A DNA stretch of 38,587 nt, taken from NCBI GenBank assembly GCA_009693435.1, contig SHXF01000044.1:1-38587 (forward strand), in the 5' to 3' direction. The notes beneath the pieces are model-generated. The model was not told the DNA's origin and searched no databases. It saw nothing but the letters and a program-made list of their open reading frames with translations. Below, in pieces: positions 11,826 to 19,018 of this stretch. Position numbers and translations under genes: made by a program. The stretch comes from Betaproteobacteria bacterium (GTDB lineage: Bacteria; Pseudomonadota; Gammaproteobacteria; Burkholderiales; SG8-39). Each line of letters opens with the position of its first letter. Position 1 is the first letter of the stretch.

Positions 11826-13529
11826 TCAGCCGGGCAGCGTGGCGAACGCCGAGATATGGCGCAGGCTGCTCTGCACTTCCACGAGCGCGGGCCCGGCTAC
11901 GGCCAGCGCCTGCGCCAGCACGTCGCGCACGTCTTCCGGCCGCGCTATGCGAAACGCCGGCACGCCGAAGGCTTCGGCCCAGCGCACGAAATCCGGGTTG
12001 CGCAGCCCGGTTGCCTTTACCCTTCCCGGGAAGTGTTTCTCCTGGTGCTGGCGTATGGTGCCGTAGCTCTGGTTGTTGGAAACGATGACCAGCGGTTTCG
12101 CACCGTACTGCACGGCGGTGGCGAGTTCGTTCCCCGTCATCAGCAGGCCGCCGTCGCCGATGATGCACACCACCTGCCGCTCCGGATGGCGCAGCGACGC
12201 GGCCACGGCGCCGGGCATGCCGAATCCCATTGCGCCGGCCGACGCGGCCAGCAAGGTCTCGCGGCCGCCGAATGAAAAGTAGCGATGCACCCAGCCGGTA
12301 TGATTGCCCGCGTCCTGGACGATGATGGCGTCTTTCGGCAGCAGCCCGTTCAGTGCGTGGGTGACCGCGCCGAACACCACGCCATCGGCCGCTGCGTCGC
12401 CGTTCCAGTGCGCGAGGTTCGCCACGTAGTCGTGCAGCCGCGCGATCCAGTCGCGGCGCGTGGCGGTGAATTCGGGCGAAGGCGAGTGAGCCGGCGCGCG
12501 CGCGAGCAACGCCTCCAGAAACCGGCCGCAATCGCTCTGCACGGCCACTTGCGGTCGGTACAAATGTGCCAGGGCTTCGGCTGCGGGATAAACATGGACC
12601 AGCGGCTGGGCGGGTTGCGGCGCGGCCGGAAAGCGATACCCCTGGGTGGTGACGTCGCCCAGCCGCGTGCCGACTGCGATCACCAGATCGGCGGGCGCGA
12701 CCAAGGCCAGATGGGCCGCCGGAATGTTGTAGCCAAGGTGCCCGGCATAGTGCGAGTGCGCATTGGGAAAGCGGTGCTGGTTCTTCTGGCCGGCGGCGAC
12801 CGGAATGGCGAAGGCTTCGGCGACACGCGCCGCGATCAGGCTGAAATGCTCGTTCTTTCCCGCGGGAAACGCGCCGCCGAGGATCATCAGCGGCCGCTCG
12901 GCACGCTCCAAGAGCGCAAGGGTGCGCGATATCGCATCTGCCGTGGGGGCACGGCGCCGCGGCGTGGCGTGCGGCATGGCAGGGCCTGCGGCCGCATCGA
13001 ATTGCATGTCTTCGGGCAGCGATACCAGCACCGGACCGGGCACGCCGCGCTGCGCGCGCGCGAAGGCTTTGGCGCATACGCCGGCGAGATCGCGTCCGTC
13101 GGTAACCTCCCACACGCCTTTGCACATTCCACCCAGCGTTTTCTTGTAATCGACCTCCTGGAAGGAGCCGCGGCCGATGTCCTTGCGCTCCACCTGACCG
13201 ACGAACACCAGCAGCGGCACCGCGTCCTGCTCGGCGACGTGGATCGCGATCGAAACATTGGTCGCGCCCGGTCCGCGGCTGACGAACGCAACACCGGGGC
13301 GGCCGGTGAGCTTGGCATCGGTCAGTGCCATCATGCCCGCGCCGCCCTCGTGGCGGCAGGCGATGCAGTCTATGGCCGGCGTGTCGTACAAGGCGTCGAG
13401 CACGGCGAGGAAACTCTCGCCGGGCACGCAGAACACACGATCCACGCCGTGCGCAATCAGCGTGGCGACCAGTGCCTGCGCGGCGTTGCGTTGTGCTGCC
13501 GCCATTTCCATGGATGGCGTGGCGGACAT
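11826..13529 (-). CDS. Thiamine-diphosphate-dependent enzyme (acetolactate synthase/benzoylformate decarboxylase-like)
   Basis: 567 aa with the three-domain layout of the POX/ALS family. The N-terminal PYR domain has the catalytic Glu in FCVPGESFL. The middle domain runs through PLMILGGAF and LVIAVGTRLGDVT. The C-terminal PP domain has the ThDP/Mg motif GDGGLLMTGNE...VIVSNN. No regulatory subunit gene (ilvN) is adjacent, so a biosynthetic acetolactate synthase is unlikely; decarboxylation or carboligation of a catabolic 2-oxo acid is inferred from the setting. The start overlaps the thioesterase stop by one base, and the gene precedes the enamidase-like gene, so all three are likely co-expressed. 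Confidence 0.86.
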   Translation of the reverse strand: MSATPSMEMAAAQRNAAQALVATLIAHGVDRVFCVPGESFLAVLDALYDTPAIDCIACRHEGGAGMMALTDAKLTGRPGVAFVSRGPGATNVSIAIHVAEQDAVPLLVFVGQVERKDIGRGSFQEVDYKKTLGGMCKGVWEVTDGRDLAGVCAKAFARAQRGVPGPVLVSLPEDMQFDAAAGPAMPHATPRRRAPTADAISRTLALLERAERPLMILGGAFPAGKNEHFSLIAARVAEAFAIPVAAGQKNQHRFPNAHSHYAGHLGYNIPAAHLALVAPADLVIAVGTRLGDVTTQGYRFPAAPQPAQPLVHVYPAAEALAHLYRPQVAVQSDCGRFLEALLARAPAHSPSPEFTATRRDWIARLHDYVANLAHWNGDAAADGVVFGAVTHALNGLLPKDAIIVQDAGNHTGWVHRYFSFGGRETLLAASAGAMGFGMPGAVAASLRHPERQVVCIIGDGGLLMTGNELATAVQYGAKPLVIVSNNQSYGTIRQHQEKHFPGRVKATGLRNPDFVRWAEAFGVPAFRIARPEDVRDVLAQALAVAGPALVEVQSSLRHISAFATLPG

Positions 13530-14005
13530 CAGCTGGCGCTCCCTGACGACTGCGCCTGGCCGGTATCGAACTTGCGGCCGGGCACCGCGGAAATGATGAA
13601 TGTCGCGGTGGCAGTCGCAATCAGCACATCCTCCGGCGTGCGGATCTCGGCTTCGAGAAAGGCCGCGGTGCGGCCCTTGTGCACCACGCGCGCCGAGCCG
13701 AACAACGGGCCGAGCTTCGCCGGACGTAGCAGGCTCGTTTTCAGTTCCAGGGTCGAAGCGAAATGATCGGCGTCCAGCACCAGTTGCGCGCAGGGCGCCA
13801 TGGTCTCATCGAGCATCGCGGACAGCATGCCGCCGTGTATCGTGCCGAACGGGTTGACGAATTCCGGCCGTGGATCGAACTGCACCTTGAGCGTGCCCTT
13901 GTCGGGGTCGGCGTGCACGCATTTCCAGCGCAGGTGCTGGGTGATGGGTGCGCCGGGCGAGCGCCCTTCTATCAATGCCCATAATGCTTCGTTGCGGCCT
14001 GCCAT
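13529..14005 (-). CDS. PaaI-family hotdog thioesterase
   Basis: 158 aa from the ATG at 14005, preceded by a strong GGGAGAG ribosome-binding site; an open frame to 14077 would add unconserved residues. The hotdog motif NPFGTIHGGMLSAMLDETM contains the family HGG and the catalytic acid one turn later (Asp in MLDE). VHKGRTAAFLEAEIRT is the second typical strand pair. These enzymes hydrolyse acyl- or aryl-CoA thioesters. First gene of the three-gene minus-strand operon, where it may recycle CoA; the substrate is not evident. Confidence 0.87.
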   Translation of the reverse strand: MAGRNEALWALIEGRSPGAPITQHLRWKCVHADPDKGTLKVQFDPRPEFVNPFGTIHGGMLSAMLDETMAPCAQLVLDADHFASTLELKTSLLRPAKLGPLFGSARVVHKGRTAAFLEAEIRTPEDVLIATATATFIISAVPGRKFDTGQAQSSGSAS

Positions 14006-14185
14006 CTGCTCTCCCTGGATCGGCTCTGCGCGCGGCGTCGTCGCGCGCTTGCAGCGAGCGTCCCGATGCCCGCGCATTGACCGTTAATTTGTATCGTATC
14101 ATTTGCGCGCGCGGCCACTCCAGGCGGCACCGGCACACCACGGATCGCGCTTAGTGGAAATACTTGGCGAAAGCACATTCTTCCC

Positions 14186-14977
14186 ATGGATGACACGCAG
14201 CGGATGGCAGGCAGAATTGCCCTGATCACCGGCGGTGCGGGTGGCATCGGCGCATCGGCCGGGGAATTGTTCTGTGCCCATGGCGCGAAAGTCCTGCTGG
14301 TGGACCGCGACGCCGACGCGCTCGCGCGCACTGCGGCGGCAATCCGCGTCAAGGTGCCCGGCGCAAGCATCGAGGCGCATGTCGCGGATGTGGTCGATCC
14401 GGGAGAGGCGCAGGCTGCGGTGCGCCAGGCTGTGGCGCACTTCGGCGCGTTGAATGTGCTGGTGAGCAACGCGGCCGTGCGCTATCTCAAACCGGTGATC
14501 GATTCCGATCCGGCCGAGTGGCAGAAAGTGATGTCCGTCAATCTCATGGGCGCGCTGAATTTTGCCAAGGCGGCGCTCCCGGAATTGCGCAAACAGCGCG
14601 GCGCGAGCGTGGTGATCGTGTCCTCCACCTTTGCCGAGACCGGCCGCAAGAACTTCGGCGCATACGATGCTTCGAAGGCTGCACTGTTGTCCTTGACCCG
14701 CACCCTCGCCGCGGAAGAAGCCGCGCACGGCATCCGCGTCAACGCGGTGTGCCCCGGGGGCACGCTCACACCATTTACCATAGGGCGCAACCACGCCGCG
14801 CGCGGCGTGAGCCTTGAGCAGATGCGCAGCGAAGGCAAGCCGGATAGTCTGATGAACCGCTGGGCCGAGGCGGAGGAGGTTGCGTACCCGATCCTGTTCC
14901 TGGCCTCCGACGAAGCGTCGTTCATCACCGGGCAGTCGCTCATGGTGGATGGTGGTATCCCGTTGCCGGGATCGTAA
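14186..14977 (+). CDS. Short-chain dehydrogenase/reductase (SDR)
   Basis: 263-aa classical SDR. The Rossmann motif TGGAGGIG (near residue 15), the Asp pair in VDRDADALA suggesting NAD+ preference, NAAV, the catalytic Ser in VIVSSTF, YDASK (Tyr and Lys) and the C-terminal ITGQSLMVDGGIPLPG are all present. It is divergent from the thioesterase operon, sharing about 180 bp of upstream DNA, and may belong to the same pathway by oxidising or reducing an alcohol/ketone intermediate. No clear ribosome-binding site precedes the ATG. Its stop codon lies in the first copy of a 23-bp tandem repeat. Confidence 0.92.
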   Translation: MDDTQRMAGRIALITGGAGGIGASAGELFCAHGAKVLLVDRDADALARTAAAIRVKVPGASIEAHVADVVDPGEAQAAVRQAVAHFGALNVLVSNAAVRYLKPVIDSDPAEWQKVMSVNLMGALNFAKAALPELRKQRGASVVIVSSTFAETGRKNFGAYDASKAALLSLTRTLAAEEAAHGIRVNAVCPGGTLTPFTIGRNHAARGVSLEQMRSEGKPDSLMNRWAEAEEVAYPILFLASDEASFITGQSLMVDGGIPLPGS

Positions 14978-15028
14978 AATGGCCGTTGCCGGGATCGTAA
15001 AATGGCCGTTACCGGGATCGTAAGCATG
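14960..15028. repeat. 23-bp tandem repeat, three copies, spanning the SDR stop codon
   Basis: Three head-to-tail 23-bp units occupy 14960-14982, 14983-15005 and 15006-15028. Units 1 and 2 are identical; unit 3 differs at a few bases. Each contains CCGGGATCGTAA, so the TAA that ends the SDR gene is repeated downstream. Likely a slippage expansion of the gene end. Confidence 0.85.
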
Positions 15029-15054
15029 CCGCGCGTGGGTTGCGTAATGACCGG

Positions 15055-15140
15055 GTAGCGTGCGCCGAGCGCACGAAACGGCATGATCGTGTGCATGGCG
15101 CACGCTACATTTCACAAGTAGCGTGCGCCATGCGCACGAC
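15055..15140. repeat. Cluster of three REP-like palindromes (BIME-like)
   Basis: Three copies of a unit that starts with GTAG followed by a GTGCGC...GCGCAC hairpin: 15055-15076 (+), 15087-15108 (- orientation) and 15118-15139 (+). Copies 1 and 3 differ at two loop positions. A conserved GTAG plus an imperfect palindrome in alternating orientation is the layout of bacterial REP/BIME elements mobilised by REP-associated tyrosine transposases. It lies between the convergent SDR and Rieske genes, where the long inverted repeat could also end transcription from both sides. No RAYT transposase is in the window. Confidence 0.7.
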
Positions 15141-15157
15141 TCCACTGCTTCGTGCAA

Positions 15158-16282
15158 TCAGACAGGGCAGGCCAGCGCGCCTTCGGGCACGGGCACGCGC
15201 GCGCCCGCGCTGAGTTGTGCCAGGTGCGCCTGCGCAATCAGGCGCCGCACCTTGACCACGTCCTCGTCGGGCGAAAGCAGGAACTCGTTCTCCCGCGCCT
15301 GCATCAGTCCGCCCTGCGCTTCCGCGGCCCAGGCATCTTCTTCGCCGACCTTGTCCAGGCGCGGCTGGGCGAATTTCTCGAATGTCTCGCGCACCCGATC
15401 GCGTTCGGCTGCGGTGCGGGCGCGGAAGGTGAGAAAGCGCACCACCATGGTGTGGTCTTCATCGATGGCGAACTGCCACAGCCGCGAGGCATACGGCGGC
15501 ACGTTGGGGGCGGGCATGATGGGATTGGTGGACAGACAGGGCAGGACGAATCGTTCGCCGGGCACGTCGTCGGTGAAATGCCCGTGGCTTATCGGCGCGC
15601 CCTGCAGGTCCACCGAAATGCCGCGGATGCCATGGGAACTGCGCACGATACGGATACGCCTGTCCTTGAGCGGCACGCCGCCCTGGCGCGCGACATCCGC
15701 CTCGGACTGCGATTTGGTGTGCAGCGTGACCGCGTGGAACGCGTCGCTGCCGTCTATCGCCACCAGCCAGTTGGTTTTCCATACCATGGTGGGCCGGCGA
15801 AAGAGCATGAATTCATCGGGCTTGAACAACTCCTCGGGAAGTTCATCGGCCAGTGGCGGCGGCGGGAATGCACCGGCATCGCCGATGTAGGCCCAGACAT
15901 AGCCGCCCAGTTCTTCGGCAGGATGCGCCTGCACGCCGACCATGTCGTGCACCTGGCTTCGCTCCGTTTCCCAGGGAATCAGCGTGCAGCTGCCTTTGCC
16001 GTCGAAGCGCAACCCGTGCAGAATGCATTGCAGTTCGCCGTCCATGACCCTGCCCACCGAAAGCCGGATGGCGCGGTGCGGGCAGCGGTCCTTCACCACG
16101 CACGGTTTTCCGGATGCATCGCGCCACGCGGCAAAGGATTCGTTCAGCACCTTGAATGCGACCGGCCTGTCCGCGGGCAGTTCCTCGGATTGCAGCACCG
16201 GGTACCAGTAGTTGCGCAAACCCGCAGGCAGTCCGACGGGGACGTTGGGGAGGATTTCGGGTATCGCTGCCGGCGCGTTCAT
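15158..16282 (-). CDS. Rieske [2Fe-2S] ring-hydroxylating oxygenase, large subunit type
   Basis: 374 aa. The Rieske cluster ligands are C-P-H (in DRCPHRAI) and C-I-L-H (in QCILHG), separated by 16 residues. The mononuclear iron site has the bridging D-x2-H-x4-H in GSDAFHAVTLH. The sequence resembles the group that includes vanillate demethylase and related aromatic oxygenases, but the substrate is not predictable. No reductase or ferredoxin is nearby, so electrons must come from a partner encoded elsewhere. Transcribed with the Bug gene upstream (22-bp gap), suggesting uptake and oxidation of the same compound. Confidence 0.9.
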   Translation of the reverse strand: MNAPAAIPEILPNVPVGLPAGLRNYWYPVLQSEELPADRPVAFKVLNESFAAWRDASGKPCVVKDRCPHRAIRLSVGRVMDGELQCILHGLRFDGKGSCTLIPWETERSQVHDMVGVQAHPAEELGGYVWAYIGDAGAFPPPPLADELPEELFKPDEFMLFRRPTMVWKTNWLVAIDGSDAFHAVTLHTKSQSEADVARQGGVPLKDRRIRIVRSSHGIRGISVDLQGAPISHGHFTDDVPGERFVLPCLSTNPIMPAPNVPPYASRLWQFAIDEDHTMVVRFLTFRARTAAERDRVRETFEKFAQPRLDKVGEEDAWAAEAQGGLMQARENEFLLSPDEDVVKVRRLIAQAHLAQLSAGARVPVPEGALACPV

Positions 16283-16304
16283 GGCGTACTCCTTGGTGAC
16301 TTGC

Positions 16305-17411
16305 TCAGTCCGCCTTGATGCCGAACTCGCGCACGATGCGCCCGTAGCGGGCGTGATCCTCGCGCATCTCGGCGCCGAACGCCTCGGGCGTGCCGCCGCG
16401 CACGTCGATGCCGGCCGAGTTCATGCGCTCGCGCACATCGGCCATGGCCAGCAGCGCGTTGATTTCCTGGTTCATGCGCGCGATCACCGATTGGGGTGTG
16501 CCGCTGGGCGCGAGCACGCCGTACCAGGCGTCGGTTTCGACGCCCTTGTAGCCCAGTTCGGCCAGAGTCGGCACGTTGGGCAGCAACGCGGTGCGACGCC
16601 GTTCCGTAACCGCCAGCACCTGCAGCTTGCCCGAGCGGAGGTGCTGCGCAATGCCTCCGCCCATGGCGACGAACAGCACCTGCACCTGGCCGCCCAGTGT
16701 GTCCGCCACCGAGGGCGCGACGCCTTTGTAGGGGATGTGCTGCAGGTCCACGCCCGCGGCCTTGCGGAACAACTCGCCGGCGATGTGCATGGGCGAGCCG
16801 TTGCCGGCGCTGGCATAGGGCAGGCCGGGACGCTGTTTGGCGATGGCCACCAGTTCGGCCACGGTTTTCGCACCCAGCGACGGATTCACCACCAGCATCA
16901 TCGGCGTGGCCGCGGGCAGGATCACCGGGACGAGGTCGCGCATCACGTCGACGCCGCCACCGGCGCCCGCAGGCAGCACGTGGGGCGCAATGGCGATGGT
17001 GTTCGGCGCGATCAGGAACATGTGACCATCGGGCGCGGACTTCGCCACCACGTTCGCGCCGGCAAGACCGCCCACGCCGGGACGATTGTCCACCAGCATG
17101 GTCTGGCCCAGGCGCGGCGGCAGTTTTTCGGTGAGGATGCGGGCGAACAGGTCGGGTCCGCCACCGGGCGGAAAGGGCACCACCAGGGTGATCGTTCTGG
17201 CGGGCCAGGATTGGGCGAGTGCTGATTCGACCAGGACGGCGCTCGCCGCAGTGGCCAGCACAGCGGCCAGCACATTGGCCAGCACAGTGGCCAGCACAGT
17301 GGCCCGCACAGCGGCGAGCACGGTGGCGACCACGGCGCGCGCGCGGCGCGACAGCAGAACAGCACCATGCTGCCGCGAGCTGTTGCGTTCGATTGCTGCG
17401 ATTCGGTTCAT
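16305..17411 (-). CDS. Bug-family substrate-binding protein with repeat-encoded signal peptide
   Basis: 368 aa, longer than the usual 320-330 because of its N-terminus. Residues 1-67 form an extended signal region: a basic start, then a hydrophobic stretch built of V-L-A-x units, ending in ESALA before QSWPARTITLVVPFPPGGGPD. The mature part has the Bug signatures MLVDNRPGVGGLAGANVVAKSAPDG, SPMHIAGELF, LQHIPYKGVAPS and LLPNVPTLAELGYKG. It precedes the Rieske gene on the same strand, consistent with delivery of that enzyme's substrate. No TctA/TctB permease genes are nearby. Confidence 0.9.
   Translation of the reverse strand: MNRIAAIERNSSRQHGAVLLSRRARAVVATVLAAVRATVLATVLANVLAAVLATAASAVLVESALAQSWPARTITLVVPFPPGGGPDLFARILTEKLPPRLGQTMLVDNRPGVGGLAGANVVAKSAPDGHMFLIAPNTIAIAPHVLPAGAGGGVDVMRDLVPVILPAATPMMLVVNPSLGAKTVAELVAIAKQRPGLPYASAGNGSPMHIAGELFRKAAGVDLQHIPYKGVAPSVADTLGGQVQVLFVAMGGGIAQHLRSGKLQVLAVTERRRTALLPNVPTLAELGYKGVETDAWYGVLAPSGTPQSVIARMNQEINALLAMADVRERMNSAGIDVRGGTPEAFGAEMREDHARYGRIVREFGIKAD
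17249..17332. repeat. 12-bp minisatellite within the Bug signal-peptide coding region
   Basis: Seven contiguous 12-bp units related to CAGTGGCCAGCA run from 17249 to 17332; units at 17249 and 17285 are identical and the rest differ by one to three bases. On the coding (minus) strand each unit adds four residues of the form V-L-A-x to the hydrophobic core of the signal peptide. A gain or loss of units would stay in frame. Confidence 0.88.
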
Positions 17412-17782
17412 CAGGCGATCCCAGGTTTCAAGTGCGCGTTTCCGGTGCGATGCGGTGCAACGCTCCCCAGCGGAATTTTAACCCACACGCCGGCACGTCC
17501 CCGCTACGCCGGAAACGTTCGCCGTGCGTGTGACCAGCAAGGCGGCCTGAAGGCCGCGCGAATGTCGGCTGCGCTATGGGATTCAAATAGGTGCAGGAAT
17601 CCGCGGCTGGTCTCTGCAATTGCTGTCACGCCCATTGTCACCTGTTTGCACGACGCGGACCCATTACTCCCGGGCCTCAGGAAATGAGTCGCAACAAGCT
17701 GTGTAAGCTTTCGCGACCGCTAGTAAAATTGCGGGGCAATGTCAGTCCCTGTGCGATTGCATCGAAATGAAAGATTAAAGAC
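17412..17782. other. Intergenic region between divergent genes
   Basis: About 370 bp without a recognisable gene. It holds the upstream region of the minus-strand Bug gene and, near its right end, a TAAAAT (17724-17729) that could be the -10 box of the downstream DUF6481 gene, with no clear -35. Nothing else stands out. Confidence 0.5.
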
Positions 17783-18160
17783 ATGACGCGTAAAGAACCA
17801 AGTTACGCCGAGCGCCTGCAGACCGCGGCCAAGGCGAAGCAAGCACTGCTGGAAAAGGTGCGCGCAACGGCGCTGGCTAACGAAGGGCAGTCCGCCGAGC
17901 GGCATGCCGCACGGGTGGAAATGGAAAAGGCACGCGAGATTCGCCTGGCCGAACGTAAACAGGCGAACCGGGTCGCCGCCGAAAAAAGGGAAGTGGAACG
18001 CGCGGCCGAGAAGCTCAGGCAGGCACAAGCTGCCGCTGAAGAAAAGGCGCGCAAGGAGGCCGAGCACGCTGCCCGGATCGAAGCCGAAGCAGCGCTGAAA
18101 AAGGAACAGAAGGCTGCGCGCGACTCCAAATACGCCGCGCGCAAAGCGCGCCAGAACTAG
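17783..18160 (+). CDS. DUF6481 family coiled-coil protein
   Basis: 125 aa, almost entirely Ala/Glu/Lys/Arg, predicted to form one long charged helix or coiled coil (about residues 8-120). The pattern YAERLQTAAKAKQALLEKVRA at the start and LKKEQKAARDSKYAARKARQ at the end matches what I recall of DUF6481, a family of small highly charged proteobacterial proteins without known function. No signal peptide or membrane segment. Stands alone; the next gene is convergent, 22 bp away. Possibly nucleic-acid associated, by charge only. Confidence 0.75.
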   Translation: MTRKEPSYAERLQTAAKAKQALLEKVRATALANEGQSAERHAARVEMEKAREIRLAERKQANRVAAEKREVERAAEKLRQAQAAAEEKARKEAEHAARIEAEAALKKEQKAARDSKYAARKARQN

Positions 18161-18182
18161 GGACTTTAGGACTGCGCAGCGT

Positions 18183-18509
18183 CTACGCGGCCCGCTGCAG
18201 CGAAGCGGTGTATCGGTCTACAAGTCGGGGTACATAAAGATCTTCGTCGATCAGCGGCCAATGGATTCCCAGGCCAAACGGCGCGAGCACCATCTCGCTG
18301 CGTTCGCGTTCGGACGCATTCGCAAGACGTTCGGTCATCGGCAGGGGAATGTCCAGCACGGCGCCGCTCACAAGCTCCATGACGAGGCGCACACGCTCTG
18401 CGTCATAGCGCACCGCTTTCGCACGTGGGCGTTCGAGCTCCTTCTCACCGGCGGCAGCGGCTTTTGCCAGCACTTCCTGCGTCAGCTTGATCTTATTCTG
18501 CTCACTCAT
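18183..18509 (-). CDS. DUF2442 domain protein, partner of the adjacent DUF4160 gene
   Basis: 108 aa from the ATG at 18509 (GAGAAGA upstream). After a charged N-terminal region the DUF2442 core is recognisable: VRLVMELVSGAVLDIPLPM, then ANASERERSEMVLAPFGLGIHWPLIDEDLYVPRLV, where GIHWP-x-IDEDL is the family signature. Its start overlaps the end of the DUF4160 gene by 8 bp, so the two are co-translated. DUF2442/DUF4160 pairs recur in bacterial genomes and have a toxin-antitoxin-like layout, but no activity is established to my knowledge. A second pair, in the other order, lies at 32.6 kb. Confidence 0.83.
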   Translation of the reverse strand: MSEQNKIKLTQEVLAKAAAAGEKELERPRAKAVRYDAERVRLVMELVSGAVLDIPLPMTERLANASERERSEMVLAPFGLGIHWPLIDEDLYVPRLVDRYTASLQRAA

Positions 18510-18732
18510 GGTGTCTTCTCCACGCCGCCAGCAACTCCTCGCGGCGGCGTTGCGCAATTGCCGCCGCCCTCCGCACGTCACTCGCCTTCGCGCCAACCGA
18601 TGACAGGACTTCAAGCGGCTCGAGTCCGATTCTTATCATGCAATCAGCGCCGATCGCGTGGGCATGCGCGGGTAGATGGTCATCAGGATAGATCATAAAA
18701 CGGAATCCGCCTTCGATGAAGATGGTTGGCAT
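18502..18732 (-). CDS. DUF4160 domain protein
   Basis: 76 aa. MPTIFIEGGFRFMIYPDDHLPAHAHAIGADCMIRI is the DUF4160 pattern, with the typical acidic residue and His pair (normally D/E-x-x-P-x-H-x-H) after the F-x-x-Y strand; the rest is helical (SSVGAKASDVRRAAAIAQRRREELLAAWRRHH). First of a two-gene unit with DUF2442, 8-bp overlap. Function unknown; the His-x-His pair could be a metal or catalytic site. Confidence 0.83.
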   Translation of the reverse strand: MPTIFIEGGFRFMIYPDDHLPAHAHAIGADCMIRIGLEPLEVLSSVGAKASDVRRAAAIAQRRREELLAAWRRHHE

Positions 18733-18736
18733 CGAG

Positions 18737-19006
18737 TTAGCTTTGACGGCTGCGCGCCTGGAATTCCGGGTTCACGATGATCCTGCCGTCCGATTCCGAT
18801 AGTCCTGCCGACAAACGATGGAAGACGCTGTGTTGCAAGCTTTCCAATTTACCACTAACCCGCCACAGGTCGAGAGCCATCATCAGCCTTGGCTCTACCA
18901 ACAATTGGGATGAATTAATGGAAAAGAAGCTGAAACGGCGGGTTAATGCGGGCACTGAACGATCTTTAATGATATAAATCATTGAATCAATCCGGTTGGC
19001 GCCCAC
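18737..19006 (-). CDS. Possible small hypothetical protein upstream of the DUF4160-DUF2442 pair
   Basis: An 89-codon frame ending TAA four bases before the DUF4160 ATG. The downstream two-thirds has plausible codon usage; no family is recognised and no good ribosome-binding site is seen. It overlaps a 16-bp inverted repeat (18968-18983), so the region may simply be the promoter of the pair. Low confidence. Confidence 0.22.
   Translation of the reverse strand: MGANRIDSMIYIIKDRSVPALTRRFSFFSINSSQLLVEPRLMMALDLWRVSGKLESLQHSVFHRLSAGLSESDGRIIVNPEFQARSRQS
18968..18983. repeat. AT-rich inverted repeat, candidate operator
   Basis: AATGAT-ATAA-ATCATT, a perfect 6-bp-arm palindrome in an unusually AT-rich patch between the acyl-CoA ligase end and the DUF4160-DUF2442 unit. 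It could bind a regulator of either, or be the promoter region of the pair. Confidence 0.4.
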
Positions 19007-19018
19007 GCTTTCGCCGCC

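Noticed and set aside
11826..13529. Biosynthetic acetolactate synthase (ilvB)
   Set aside because: No ilvN or ilvC is linked, and the gene lies in an operon with a thioesterase and an enamidase-like enzyme.
10507..13620. Very long minus-strand open frame (over 1000 codons)
   Set aside because: It is Arg/Ala-rich and out of frame with the ThDP enzyme and amidohydrolase genes on the same strand, both of which have clear motifs and start signals. High GC content removes stops.
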